Shown here: positions 45,638-54,379 of the stretch, piece by piece
Numbering within the stretch: the first letter of the stretch is position 1
Layout of the letters: each line of letters opens with the position of its first letter
Source: DATBAX01 sp963723765
GTDB taxonomy: Bacteria; Acidobacteriota; Terriglobia; Terriglobales; Acidobacteriaceae
NCBI GenBank assembly: GCA_963723765.1
Contig: CAVRSD010000003.1
Location: 62,001-126,000, forward strand
DNA: 64,000 nt
Reading direction: 5' to 3'
Notes under the pieces: model-generated
Told to the model about the DNA's origin: nothing
Seen by the model: only the letters and a program-made list of their open reading frames with translations
The model's database searches: none
Position numbers and translations under genes: made by a program

Positions 45638-46197
45638 TCAGAAACTCGAAACATTGGAAAACTGGACTCATCGCTATGTTGGCGCTGCTCCTTCCTCACA
45701 TGGTGGTTTGCGCCGACGAACGCAGTCGAGAACAGACAGATTTCGGGGCCGAGGGTGATTTTCAGAAGCCTGTCCACATTCCCACTGAAGCTTTGCAGTC
45801 CCTCCGGATGTCGAAGAGAAGTGATGACCTGTTGCAGGATTGCGCGGACCAGGAAGGAATCCCGGCTGCCGAGATTCCAGCATCATGGTTTGTCGCCTCG
45901 GAGATTCGATTGAGCCGAACGTCCTCGTCCGGACTGGTCGTAAGGGGGGAGCGCCCATGTCTTGGGGGAGCGCACATCAGCCAGTTCTGGGTGTTGGCAA
46001 AATCGACGGCGGGATACAAGGTCGTATTCCGAGGGCGCGGAGATGCCCTAGCTGTGTTGCCGACCCGCACAAACGGCTATCGCAACCTGCAGCTGGTTCT
46101 TATTACACATGCGGGTGCCTATATTGATCACGTGAACTTTCAGTACTCGAAAGGGCAGTATCAGGTTTCAGGACACCGCATGGAACATCCGAACTAA
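45628..46197 (+). CDS. Hypothetical secreted protein
   Basis: 189 residues with a signal peptide (TGLIAMLALLLPHMVVCAD). The mature part has CADQEGIPAAEIPASWF and RGERPCLGGAHISQFWVL, then a beta-rich end (KVVFRGRGDALAVLP). No known family. Its start overlaps the DinB-like gene by 10 bp, so translational coupling is likely. Confidence 0.72.
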   Translation: MFVVRNSKHWKTGLIAMLALLLPHMVVCADERSREQTDFGAEGDFQKPVHIPTEALQSLRMSKRSDDLLQDCADQEGIPAAEIPASWFVASEIRLSRTSSSGLVVRGERPCLGGAHISQFWVLAKSTAGYKVVFRGRGDALAVLPTRTNGYRNLQLVLITHAGAYIDHVNFQYSKGQYQVSGHRMEHPN

Positions 46198-46302
46198 CGA
46201 CAAATCGCAATTACGTTAGCACCCCAATCAAACAATGCAGGCACGGTCTAAGGCGCGGGTCGGTTCTAATCAAAAATCCCTAGCTTCCGGCGTTTGTGGT
46301 TC

Positions 46303-46330
46303 CCACCCTATCGCAAAGTGCGCGATAGAG
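46303..46330. repeat. Structured dispersed repeat, copy 3
   Basis: CCACCC, then TATCGC (46309-46314), AAAGTGC, GCGATA (46322-46327), then GAG. The loop and flanks resemble those of copies at 9964 and 11101, with a third, fully complementary stem sequence. Confidence 0.55.
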
Positions 46331-46456
46331 TGAGGCAGCCTGATTTGTAATGGCGCAAAGTTAGCCACCGCTAATCCAATTTGCTGAATGTCCCACACAG
46401 CACTAGAATGGCTCCCGCTCAATCATTCGAAACTTGCTTCTCAATCAGGAGGAGAA

Positions 46457-46918
46457 ATGAAAACAAGAACGATGGTATTGACTCTGGCTTTGTGCTTTGT
46501 TGCATCAGCGATGGCTTTCGCCAGCCCCAATATGGGGACATGGAAGCTGAACGAGGCTAAATCCAAGATTCCCGCAGGCGCGAATAAGAACAACATAGTT
46601 GTCTACGAGGCAGCCGGGGACAGCGTGAAAGTTACCGTGGACGGTGTCGATGGCGACGGCAAGCCGCTGCATACCGAGTGGACGGGAATGTTCGACGGCA
46701 AAGACTACCCACTTAGCGGGGATCCGACTGCCGACATGCGGTCGTACAAGAAGATTAATGATCGCACCAACGAGTTGACCAACAAGAAAGACGGCAAGGT
46801 TACTTCCATGGGACGAATTGTGGTGTCGGCTGACGGCAAGAGCCGCACCGTTACGGTGAGCGGAACCGATGCCAAGGGCAACAAGGTCAAATACACCGCG
46901 GCATACGACAAGCAGTAG
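46457..46918 (+). CDS. Hypothetical secreted protein
   Basis: 153 residues. Signal peptide MVLTLALCFVASAMAFA. The mature part begins NMGTWKLNEAKSKIPAGANK and is a beta-rich domain (DGVDGDGKPLHTEWTGMFDG, YTAAYDKQ). This 'GTWKLNxxKS' type is common in Acidobacteriota, function unknown. The ATG at 46457 follows an excellent ribosome site (AGGAGGAG). A strong terminator follows. Confidence 0.75.
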   Translation: MKTRTMVLTLALCFVASAMAFASPNMGTWKLNEAKSKIPAGANKNNIVVYEAAGDSVKVTVDGVDGDGKPLHTEWTGMFDGKDYPLSGDPTADMRSYKKINDRTNELTNKKDGKVTSMGRIVVSADGKSRTVTVSGTDAKGNKVKYTAAYDKQ

Positions 46919-46950
46919 TTGAATCTTTCTCGAGATCAAAGTGCAAAAAT

Positions 46951-46986
46951 AATGCCCTTCCGTTCAGTGGAGAACGGAAGGGCATT
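46951..46986. terminator. Strong hairpin terminator between convergent genes
   Basis: AATGCCCTTCCGTTC (46951-46965) pairs perfectly with GAACGGAAGGGCATT (46972-46986) around AGTGGA. The 15-bp stem lies 32 bp after the plus-strand stop and 18 bp before the stop of the minus-strand gene. An A/T-rich run (AAAAAT) precedes it, acting as a T tract for minus-strand transcripts. Confidence 0.75.
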
Positions 46987-47004
46987 GGTATTTCCAAGCA
47001 GCGC

Positions 47005-47647
47005 CTATTCTCGTGACGATCGTCGGCGCGCCCGGCTTTGCGAGCCTCTTCCTGCATGTCTTCGAGCTTTCTGCTTGGCATCATCGACGGCTTTTTGTTT
47101 GTCAGCGATGCCCTGTTTATATTGTGTGTCTTCCTTGTCCCAGTCCTTCGAATCTCTCATGCGGTTGCCGGCGTCGGCATAAAATGCGGCGGCGCGCAGG
47201 CGGTATTCGCGCTGCAGAACGTCGAGTTCGCGGGACACTAGGTTGATGGAGTCTTTCTGTTCATCAATCTTGCCCTTCCATTCGTCAAATACTTTTTGGC
47301 GATCTTCCTTGGAATCTCCCGGCTTGATGGTGGCTGGCTTGCTCGGATCCGCGGCATCCTGGTTCGCATCGGCCTGGGGCGCTGCAGCCGAGGCTTCGGT
47401 CGACGTTTCCGACGACGCTCAGTTTGTCCTGCGTCGGCAGATTGTCGTTGTCGTACACCTTGGGGGCGGCCGGCTTCTTGTCCTTGCGGACGGCGCGGGC
47501 GGAATCGGCCAGCGACGGAGATGAGCTGACCGTTGTCTGGCTGATCGAGGGCTGGGCGGGTTGCGAAGCTGCCGGTTGCGATTGTGCGCCCGCCAGCATG
47601 CCGGTGAAAACCATCCCTGCGAACGTAATGTATGCGATGCGATTCAT
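47005..47647 (-). CDS. Secreted coiled-coil protein (multiple frameshifts)
   Basis: The signal peptide MNRIAYITFAGMVFTGMLAG starts at 47647. The product continues through frames that together read ...DNDNLPTQDKLSV, then STEASAAAPQADANQ, DRQKVFDEWKGKIDEQKDSI, LVSRELDVLQREYRLRAAA and AVDDAKQKLEDMQEEARK. One extra base lies near 47410-47418 and one extra A within TTT at 47068-47070 (coding AAA). A third, compensating shift at about 47022-47040 must exist, since otherwise the frame would run through the terminator. The C-terminal helical part resembles periplasmic coiled-coil proteins widespread in Acidobacteriota. Function unknown. Confidence 0.6.
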
Positions 47648-47718
47648 AGTGGCTCCATTCTTCCTTGGACTCTTCATTTGCTGTTGCCAGCAACCTCGCC
47701 GGCAGCGGTATTTCGAAA

Positions 47719-48579
47719 TTAAGCTCCAACGGCAGTCTTTACAGGCCTTGGGCCTGCGAGGAAACCGCCGATGGTGTGATTCAGTTGCGCCGCTTCCGAA
47801 GCGATGTCGGCGGCAATTTGCCGCGCCAGTTCAGGATCGCGGCTGGCTGCCAGTTGCTGGGCATAGCCAGAAATTGTGGTGAGCGAGGTGCGCAATGCGA
47901 GCGCCATCTCGGCGGACATTTCCCCGCGTAGGGCCTGTTGCTGCTGGATCAACGTGACCTCAGTTTTGTCACTGATCAGACAGGCAGCACCCAGTCCATC
48001 GCCAGCGGATGAATTCACCGCAGTGATTGTGATCTCTAAGAATCGTTTCTCGCCGGAAGGAGTTGCGTATTCAAGTTCCATGCGTCCGGAGGGTACGTTG
48101 TCCCGCAAGCTGGTTTGCATTGCCTCGGCTACCGTTCTCGGTGAACTTGAAGGCGTGGCGAAGGCCGCCTGGCGGAAAATTTCTGCCGCGCTCATTCCTA
48201 CCAACGAGGCAAATCCGAGAATGTGTTTGGCGGCGGAATTCGCCTGCCGCACCAATCCGGTGGGGGCAAAGAACATTACGCCACTCGAGAGATTGGAAAG
48301 CACCGCGGCGCTGATGTTTTCCGAACTCTTGGCCCGTTTTCGCTCCAACAGTTGCGAACTCTGCAATTCATGTTTCTGCTGTTTCAATTGCTGAATGACG
48401 GCGTGATAAGTGTGCAGGGGAAGGCTTTCGACCGAGGTCGAACTTCCGTCCCACGCGGATTCTTCGCTCAGGTTCCTGCGCAGACGCCGGATCATGGTCA
48501 TTCCCAGCACGAAAGCGAAGCTCGAGATGAGCAACAGGCCGGCCATGCGGAAGATGATGGGATTGCTGAGCAGGCTCAT
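47719..48579 (-). CDS. PAS-domain membrane protein with degenerate histidine-kinase core
   Basis: A 286-residue protein. One N-terminal membrane helix (MAGLLLISSFAFVLGMTMI) is followed by a coiled-coil stretch, a PAS domain at about 90-205 (NLSSGVMFFAPTGLVRQAN, FLEITITAVN) and a HisKA-like helix (EMALALRTSLTTISGYAQQLA). The phospho-acceptor His of 'HExRTPLT' is replaced by Leu, and no HATPase domain follows, so it cannot act as a standard kinase. Its start overlaps the end of the prepilin peptidase gene by 4 bp (ATGA). Confidence 0.75.
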   Translation of the reverse strand: MSLLSNPIIFRMAGLLLISSFAFVLGMTMIRRLRRNLSEESAWDGSSTSVESLPLHTYHAVIQQLKQQKHELQSSQLLERKRAKSSENISAAVLSNLSSGVMFFAPTGLVRQANSAAKHILGFASLVGMSAAEIFRQAAFATPSSSPRTVAEAMQTSLRDNVPSGRMELEYATPSGEKRFLEITITAVNSSAGDGLGAACLISDKTEVTLIQQQQALRGEMSAEMALALRTSLTTISGYAQQLAASRDPELARQIAADIASEAAQLNHTIGGFLAGPRPVKTAVGA

Positions 48580-49499
48580 AGCAAACCCCAGTACCAGCGC
48601 AGAAAATCATTGCCGAAGAGCGCGGCGAGCATGGCCATCCCAGCCAGAAATACTCCGAACGGCATTTGATAATGGCGGAGGGCGATGGTGGCCGACACCC
48701 AGCCGCGGCGCCGCGATTCCTCCGGCGATTCGTGATGGCGTTTCATGCGGCGGCGGGTGCGCTTCATCCACACCGCAAGGATGGTCCACAGTCCGAACAG
48801 CGATCCAGCAATCGACGCGGCGAAAAGCGTGCAGATGGTTAAACGAATGCCGAGGAACGCGCCGACCATGGCCATGAGCTTCACGTCGCCGAAACCCATG
48901 CCTTCAACTCCCCGTGCACGCAGATAGATCGCACCTACGCCGTAGATGAACGAAGATCCCAATGCCGCGCCCATGACTGCATCCAGCAGCGAAGCTACCT
49001 GCCAGGAAATATGCGAGCCGCCATGGAGAGCAACCATGCCGGGCAACAATTGCGAAACCAGATCATTGATTGGAACCAGGAGGCTGAAAGCCAGCCCTAG
49101 CGCCAGTCCAGGCAAAGTCATTTTGTCGGGCAGAAGCATGGTTTCGGCGTCGGTAAAGATGAGGCCGAGCAACAGAAATCCGAAAACGCAATATTTCAAC
49201 AGCGCCAGAGTCAATCCAAAATGCCAATAGCAGGCGAGAAAGATCGCGCCAGTGAGCAGTTCGACCGCGAGATATCTGGGAGTGATCGGAGCCTGGCAGT
49301 TGCGGCAGCGTCCGCGCAGAATCAGCCAACTCAGGATAGGAACGTTATCGTAGAACGGAATGGCTTTGGCGCATTTCGGACAGGCTGAGCCCGGCCGAAC
49401 CACGGATAAGTCCCGCGGCAGACGATAGATACACACATTCAGGAAGCTGCCGAATGCCAGCCCCAATGCGAAAATCGCCAATGTAAAACCAATGTCCAC
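48576..49499 (-). CDS. pilD: Type IV prepilin peptidase / N-methyltransferase
   Basis: A 307-residue A24 family peptidase. FGSFLNVCIYRLPRD is the N-terminal signature, with a CPKC...CRNC zinc/methyltransferase domain (residues 40-72). The catalytic aspartates are in FTDAETMLLPD and GMGFGDVKLM. Several membrane helices follow. It cleaves and methylates type IV prepilins and type II pseudopilins at the inner membrane. The Arg-rich loop (KRTRRRMKRHHESPEESRRR) near the C-terminus is unusual. No pilin genes are adjacent. It is followed by the PAS protein with a 4-bp overlap. Confidence 0.92.
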   Translation of the reverse strand: MDIGFTLAIFALGLAFGSFLNVCIYRLPRDLSVVRPGSACPKCAKAIPFYDNVPILSWLILRGRCRNCQAPITPRYLAVELLTGAIFLACYWHFGLTLALLKYCVFGFLLLGLIFTDAETMLLPDKMTLPGLALGLAFSLLVPINDLVSQLLPGMVALHGGSHISWQVASLLDAVMGAALGSSFIYGVGAIYLRARGVEGMGFGDVKLMAMVGAFLGIRLTICTLFAASIAGSLFGLWTILAVWMKRTRRRMKRHHESPEESRRRGWVSATIALRHYQMPFGVFLAGMAMLAALFGNDFLRWYWGLL

Positions 49500-49652
49500 C
49501 GTGGCCTTTGCTCACGCGTCAAAATATAAGTGTGAGTTTCGCCTGATTATACGGCGATTCCCCCCCAGGAACCCAGGTACCAAAGGTACTGTACGGGTGG
49601 ACAAGCGGATGAAGAATGAACTGCAAACAGCAGTAACTATTGGACTTGCTGG

Positions 49653-50177
49653 CTAGTGAATGAACTTGTAGTCCAGTATCGAGGCCGCCAACCCCACGCC
49701 GTCCGGTGAATCCTGGGCTTTGCGGGTACGGATGATTCTGCCCTGGCAGAGAACGCTGCTGTTCTTCTGTCCGGAGATCTCTTCCGGCATTTCGAAAACC
49801 ATTTCCACCAGCGTATTATCGGGAAACTGTTGCGATCCGTGCAGAAGCACGCCGGATTGGCTGAGGTTCTCGACAATGCCCTCATACCAGATTCCCAGGT
49901 TTTTCACCCGATAACGTACAGGGGCCTGGAGCTTGAGGCGGCGCGCGCGCGGCACCCAGCTAGGCTTCTTGGCGGTGCTTCGTCCCTTGCGGGTTGCGGC
50001 AGTTTCTTTGGAGCTATCCACGCGCTCAATGCGGCGCATGGTCTTCCAGTCATACTTGTACTCGACGGCGCAGAGCAGGCAGACCTGATAGTACTGGCTG
50101 TCGGCAGCACGCCGTGGCCAGGAGAACTCGTGGGAACAACTGCGAAGCATGAGAGCGTCCAATAACTTCTGTGCCAT
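49653..50177 (-). CDS. PilZ domain protein with N-terminal Cys/His motif
   Basis: A 174-residue protein. The N-terminus has CSHEF and YYQVCLLCAVEYKYDW, i.e. cysteine and histidine residues that could bind zinc. A basic linker follows. The PilZ domain spans residues 78-172 (RARRLKLQAPVRYRV, GIVENLSQSGVLLHG, GVGLAASI), with the NxSxxG turn conserved. It probably binds c-di-GMP. It lies near, but not in operon with, the prepilin peptidase gene. Confidence 0.8.
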   Translation of the reverse strand: MAQKLLDALMLRSCSHEFSWPRRAADSQYYQVCLLCAVEYKYDWKTMRRIERVDSSKETAATRKGRSTAKKPSWVPRARRLKLQAPVRYRVKNLGIWYEGIVENLSQSGVLLHGSQQFPDNTLVEMVFEMPEEISGQKNSSVLCQGRIIRTRKAQDSPDGVGLAASILDYKFIH

Positions 50178-50495
50178 GGTGTTTTCCGGGCGGGAATACC
50201 GGACAAGCCATCATCTACCGGACGGGCGAAATTGGGTAGGTTACTTTTGTGTAGTTCTTTTGCAGTGACCCAGACAACCTCATGAAAAACCTTGAGTTGT
50301 GAGTTTTAACGGGTGGGGCGCGGTCACCAAAGTGTGCCGTGTATGATCGCAGCTTGGAAAATGCCACGGCCTTCATTCTGGCAGGCGGAAAAAGCTCGCA
50401 CATGGCACGACAAACCAGATGCTTCGTAATTTGAATACCCGGCAGATTGGGAACATGCGAAACTGGATTACGGAAACAGGAAGCTAAACTAAGCC
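50178..50495. other. Divergent intergenic region
   Basis: 318 bp between the PilZ gene (minus) and the ABC ATPase gene (plus). No gene, repeat or strong hairpin was recognised. Promoters for both genes are expected here but could not be assigned confidently. Confidence 0.45.
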
Positions 50496-51263
50496 ATGGG
50501 CGAAAGCGAACAAACCGGACCGTACATCGAGTTCAAAGACGTCTCCAAATCTTTTGGTGACAAGAAGGTGCTCGATCACGTCAGCTTTGACGTGATGCCG
50601 GGCGAAACCGTCTGCATTCTGGGACGAAGCGGTGTGGGCAAGTCCGTGACCCTGCAAAACATCATGGGATTTCTCAAGCCGGATTCCGGCCGAGTGATTG
50701 TGGCCCATGAAGACATCACCGATTATTCCGAAGAGCAGATGGAACGAATTCGCAAGAAAGTCACCATGGTCTTCCAGAATGGAGCGCTTTTCGATTCGCT
50801 TACCGTCGGCGAAAACGTTGCGTTTCCTTTGCGGGAGCGAAAGGGCCTGGGCGAAGACCAAATTCTTCAGATCGTCAATGGCTTGCTGGAGATGGTGGGT
50901 GTGGCGCAGATGCGCGACCTTCTGCCCTCAGACCTTTCGACGGGAATGAAACGTTCGGTGGCGATTGCGCGTGCCCTGGCCGCACAACCCGAATGCGTCC
51001 TCTATGACGAGCCTACGACCATGGTGGATCCGCTCATGGCGCAGTTGCTGGGCGACCTGATCAAGCGGCTGAAAATCCAGTTGCACCTGACCAGCGTAGT
51101 TGTGACGCACGATATGCGTCTGGCGCAAAAGTTGGCGGAGCGGATTGTTTTTCTGCATGAAGCCAAAGTATTGTTTTTCGGCACTTATCCAGAAATGGAG
51201 AAATGCGAAGAGCCGATCGTGCAGGAGTTTCTGAAGCTGGATGAGCTGAAGCTGGGAGCGTGA
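50496..51263 (+). CDS. ABC transporter ATP-binding protein, MlaF-like
   Basis: A 255-residue ATPase. Walker A GRSGVGKS, Q-loop VFQNGALFDSLTV, signature LSTGMKRSVAIARA (LSGGM variant), Walker B CVLYDEPTT followed by MVDPL, and H-loop VVVTHDM. FDSLTVGENVAFPLRE and the signature pattern are typical of the MlaF/Ttg2A group that drives phospholipid or solvent transport with MlaE and MCE proteins. No mlaE or mlaD is in this window. Confidence 0.9.
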   Translation: MGESEQTGPYIEFKDVSKSFGDKKVLDHVSFDVMPGETVCILGRSGVGKSVTLQNIMGFLKPDSGRVIVAHEDITDYSEEQMERIRKKVTMVFQNGALFDSLTVGENVAFPLRERKGLGEDQILQIVNGLLEMVGVAQMRDLLPSDLSTGMKRSVAIARALAAQPECVLYDEPTTMVDPLMAQLLGDLIKRLKIQLHLTSVVVTHDMRLAQKLAERIVFLHEAKVLFFGTYPEMEKCEEPIVQEFLKLDELKLGA

Positions 51264-51277
51264 CAGCAGCTCTGGGC

Positions 51278-51358
51278 GTTGGGCTCTAGGCTTCGAGCTT
51301 GTGCGGCAATACGAAGGCGGGTTTTCCCGGCCCAGAGCCTAAAAGCCCAGAGCCCAAC
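51278..51358. repeat. GGGCTCT-type inverted repeat
   Basis: GTTGGGCTCT (51278-51287) pairs with AGAGCCCAAC (51349-51358). Inner words (CTAGGC, GCCTAAAAGCCC) are also partly complementary. The same vocabulary occurs at 18780-18855. It lies between convergent genes (ABC ATPase and ribE) and may end transcription. Confidence 0.5.
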
Positions 51359-51365
51359 ACCCGTT

Positions 51366-52010
51366 TTAAAATCCCTCTTCTATTAGTCTTTCCACCGAAA
51401 TCGAACTGCTTGCTGATTCTCCCCGCATCATCTTCTCGACATACTTCGCGATCATATCCACTTCCAGATTCACCGGATCCCCAGGTTTCAAAGAACCAAG
51501 ATTGGTCATCTTCACCGTGTGAGGAATAATGGCGACTGTGACTTCAGTTCCTTCGATTGTTGCGACGGTCAGGCTGATGCCTTCGATACATAGCGAGCCT
51601 TTGAAAATTACATAGCGCGCCAAGTCTGCGGGGATTTCAATGTGAAGCGCATACCCACCGCCATTAGAGAGCTTTTTCAGCCCCAAGAATTTACCGGTTC
51701 CGTCCACGTGGCCCTGGACAATGTGTCCTCCGAAGCGCCCGTCAGCGCGCATGGGGAGTTCGAGATTGACCGCTGCGTCTTTTTTGATGCGAGAAAATGA
51801 TGTGCGCTCACAGGTTTCTTCCGCCAGGTCCGCAGTGAAAGATTGGGGAGTGATGTCCACCGCCGTAAGGCAGACGCCGCTGACGGCAATGCTGTCACCT
51901 GGTTTTAGTTCCTTCACCAATTGCTGAGAAGAAACAGTCAAGCGGCGATTGCCGTTCTCGTTCGCAATACGAGTGACGCGCCCAACTTCTTCAATGATGC
52001 CGGTAAACAT
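51366..52010 (-). CDS. ribE: Riboflavin synthase alpha chain
   Basis: A 214-residue protein made of two similar lumazine-binding barrels. The opening MFTGIIEEVGRV is the family signature; in the first half SIAVSGVCLTAVDI and FSADLAEET-like text recur, and the second half has SLCIEGISLTVATI. It dismutates 6,7-dimethyl-8-ribityllumazine to riboflavin. It lies 215 bp from ribD, on the same strand, with a dispersed repeat between. Confidence 0.95.
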   Translation of the reverse strand: MFTGIIEEVGRVTRIANENGNRRLTVSSQQLVKELKPGDSIAVSGVCLTAVDITPQSFTADLAEETCERTSFSRIKKDAAVNLELPMRADGRFGGHIVQGHVDGTGKFLGLKKLSNGGGYALHIEIPADLARYVIFKGSLCIEGISLTVATIEGTEVTVAIIPHTVKMTNLGSLKPGDPVNLEVDMIAKYVEKMMRGESASSSISVERLIEEGF

Positions 52011-52027
52011 GAGCTTCTCCCGTTCTT

Positions 52028-52083
52028 GTCATCCTGAGCGCAGTCAGACGTTCACGAAGTGAACGTCTGCGGAGTCGAAGGAC
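52028..52083. repeat. Dispersed hairpin repeat between ribD and ribE
   Basis: GTCATCCTGAGCG, then CAGACGTTCAC (52045-52055), loop GAA, GTGAACGTCTG (52059-52069), then CGGAGTCGAAGGACC. The 11-bp stem is perfect. A possibly decayed relative (GTCATCCTGAGAGAGCG ... CCGAAG) is at about 752-786. Confidence 0.55.
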
Positions 52084-52225
52084 CCCTACCGCCAAGACAA
52101 ACGTTCGATCTTGTTTGTAGTGTTGCGCTTCAAACGCGCAGTCTTGTCTTACTTTACCCAGGGCTTTCGTCCGGGTCTAAGCTGGGTCGCTCCTTCGGAG
52201 CTGGTTTTCCGCGTTCCCATGATTA

Positions 52226-53374
52226 TTATTGCTCGTACGGATCTTTCAAATATCCTTCCACGGCGAAGTCTTCTCCGAAACGATGCAAGCGGAAGGACTT
52301 CACGTACGCGGCGTCACTCATGCTTTGGAATCCGTTGCCTGTGGCAAATGGTATTGAGCTGGTTCCCGCTAATATCTTGGGGGCGTAGTAAAGAAATACC
52401 TTGTCTACAATGTCTGCGGCAAGGGCCGCCCAATTGACCATGGCGCCGCCTTCGATCATGAGGCTGGTGATTTCCATCTCACCCAGAAAACTGACAATGT
52501 TCTTCATGTCCGGGCGGCCGTCGATGGTGACGGCGGGAATCTGCTCGACTCGAATGCCGTTTTGCAGCAGTTCTTTCTTTTTTTTCTCTTCGGCGAAAGA
52601 GCAGAGAACCAGCACATCATTCTCAGCGGTTTCCACCAGGTGTGATTGGAGAGGCAAGCGGAGCCGCGAATCGAGGACGACCCGCAACAGTGGCCGGCGG
52701 CGCGGGAACCCGCTGCGGTCGGTGAGCAACGGATCATCGGCAATGACCGTCCCTACACCGACCAGGATGGCGTCATTCTGATGACGAAGTTGCTGTACGT
52801 GAGCGCGGGCCGGTTCATTGGTAATCCAGTTTTGCGTTTTACCGCTTGCTCCTTGAGAACTGGGTGGAGGCGCGATCTTGCCATCGAGCGTCATCGCTGC
52901 TTTCAGCGTGACGAATGGAGTGCGGTCGCGAATGTATTTCGCGAAGGCTTCGTTCAATGGCCGTGCCTCGTCTTCGAGGATGCCGGAAGCCACTGCGATT
53001 CCTGCATCTCGAAGTTTGGTGAAGCCTTTCCCGCTGACTTGCGGGTTGGGATCCTGCATCGAGGCAACCACGCGGCGAATGCCGCCAGCGACGATCGCGT
53101 CTGCGCATGGAGCCGTGCGGCCCTGGTGCGAGCAGGGTTCCAGATTGAGATATAGAGTTGCGCCCCTGGCCTTTTCGCCAGCTTGTTCGAGGGCAAGGAT
53201 TTCTGCGTGTTTGACGCCGTCGTAGGAATGGGAGCCGCTGCCGAGTATATGGCCCTGGTCATCCACTATGACGGCACCCACGCACGGGTTGGGCGAAGTC
53301 AGACCGATGCCTTCCCGCGCCAGTTCAAGCGCACGGCGGAGAAAGCTTTCGTCGGTTTCGCGGGATGTGTTCAC
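52226..53374 (-). CDS. ribD: Bifunctional diaminohydroxyphosphoribosylaminopyrimidine deaminase / reductase
   Basis: A 382-residue protein with two domains. The N-terminal deaminase (residues 1-150) has the zinc motif KHAEILAL and LEPCSHQGRTAPC. The C-terminal reductase (155-380) has VTLKAAMTLDGKIA and DAILVGVGTVIADDP, with EGGAMVNWAAL near the end. It performs the second and third steps of riboflavin synthesis. The reading frame is intact, and ribE follows on the same strand. Confidence 0.95.
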   Translation of the reverse strand: MNTSRETDESFLRRALELAREGIGLTSPNPCVGAVIVDDQGHILGSGSHSYDGVKHAEILALEQAGEKARGATLYLNLEPCSHQGRTAPCADAIVAGGIRRVVASMQDPNPQVSGKGFTKLRDAGIAVASGILEDEARPLNEAFAKYIRDRTPFVTLKAAMTLDGKIAPPPSSQGASGKTQNWITNEPARAHVQQLRHQNDAILVGVGTVIADDPLLTDRSGFPRRRPLLRVVLDSRLRLPLQSHLVETAENDVLVLCSFAEEKKKKELLQNGIRVEQIPAVTIDGRPDMKNIVSFLGEMEITSLMIEGGAMVNWAALAADIVDKVFLYYAPKILAGTSSIPFATGNGFQSMSDAAYVKSFRLHRFGEDFAVEGYLKDPYEQ

Positions 53375-53428
53375 GATAAAAGTATTATTTCACCACGGAG
53401 ACACGGAGGCACAGAGAACATCCGATGA

Positions 53429-54379
53429 CTAGTTAAACAACGAATCCACAAACTCTTTGGGATCGAATCGCAACAGATCTCCAATTTTTTCTCCGACTCC
53501 TACATAGCGGACGGGCAAACCCAACTCACGGGAAATGGCAACGACCACGCCGCCTTTGGCTGTGCCATCGAGTTTGGTGAGTACGATACCAGTTACACCG
53601 GCAGCCTCAGTAAATAGACGCGCCTGTTGCAGGCCGTTCTGGCCGGTCGTGGCATCCATGACCAGCAAGGTTTCGTGGGGTGCGCCGGGAATGATGCGTT
53701 GAGCGGTGCGTCGCATTTTCTCCAGTTCGGCCATCAGGTTGGTTTTTGTGTGCAGGCGTCCGGCGGTGTCTACGATCACGTAATCGCAGTGGCGGGCAGT
53801 GGCAGCCTGCAGCGCGTCATAAAGCACGGCGGAGGGATCGCCGCCTGGTTTGGTGTGGATGACTTCTGTCCCCGTACGTTGTCCCCATACTTCCAGTTGA
53901 TCGATGGCGGCGGCGCGGAAAGTGTCGGCCGCGCAGAGCAGCACAGTTTTTCCACTCGAGCGCAGGAATTGGGCCAGCTTTCCGATCGTTGTGGTCTTGC
54001 CGGTGCCGTTTACGCCGACTACAAGAATGACTTCGGGAACACCATCCACTCGCTGCACCGGCTGTTGATTGGCGGCATTAAGAATAGCGAGCAGTTCTTC
54101 TTTTAGTAAACGCTTGAGTTCACCGACATCTTTAATCTGCTTGCGATCGGCTTTGTCCCGCAGCTTCTGCAAAATTTCATGGGTTGTGCTGCTGCCCAGG
54201 TCAGCGCCGATAAGGGTAGCTTCCAGGTCGTCCAGAGTGGCTCGGTCAATTTCCTTGCCAAAGGAAACCACTTCTTCAATGCGTTCGCTCAGGTTTTCGC
54301 GCGTGCGGGTGACCGCTTCTTTCATGCGGTCGAAGAAGCTAGGCGTCGGCTCGGTGCTGCCAAATAGAGTCTGAATCAT
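53429..54379 (-). CDS. ftsY: Signal recognition particle receptor FtsY
   Basis: 316 residues from ATG 54379 (an upstream in-frame start, 54412, is possible). The N-domain is residues 15-95. G-domain motifs: VGVNGTGKTTT (G1), DTFRAAA (G2), DTAGR (G3) and TKLDGTAKGG (G4). The C-terminal VGVGEKIGDLLRFDP is diagnostic. There is no long acidic A domain. It docks SRP-ribosome complexes at the membrane. Confidence 0.95.
   Translation of the reverse strand: MIQTLFGSTEPTPSFFDRMKEAVTRTRENLSERIEEVVSFGKEIDRATLDDLEATLIGADLGSSTTHEILQKLRDKADRKQIKDVGELKRLLKEELLAILNAANQQPVQRVDGVPEVILVVGVNGTGKTTTIGKLAQFLRSSGKTVLLCAADTFRAAAIDQLEVWGQRTGTEVIHTKPGGDPSAVLYDALQAATARHCDYVIVDTAGRLHTKTNLMAELEKMRRTAQRIIPGAPHETLLVMDATTGQNGLQQARLFTEAAGVTGIVLTKLDGTAKGGVVVAISRELGLPVRYVGVGEKIGDLLRFDPKEFVDSLFN

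Noticed and set aside
52011..52225. Possible FMN riboswitch upstream of riboflavin genes
   Set aside because: The region holds a dispersed hairpin repeat; the conserved AGGGGCGGTG-type FMN aptamer elements were not found there or before ribD.
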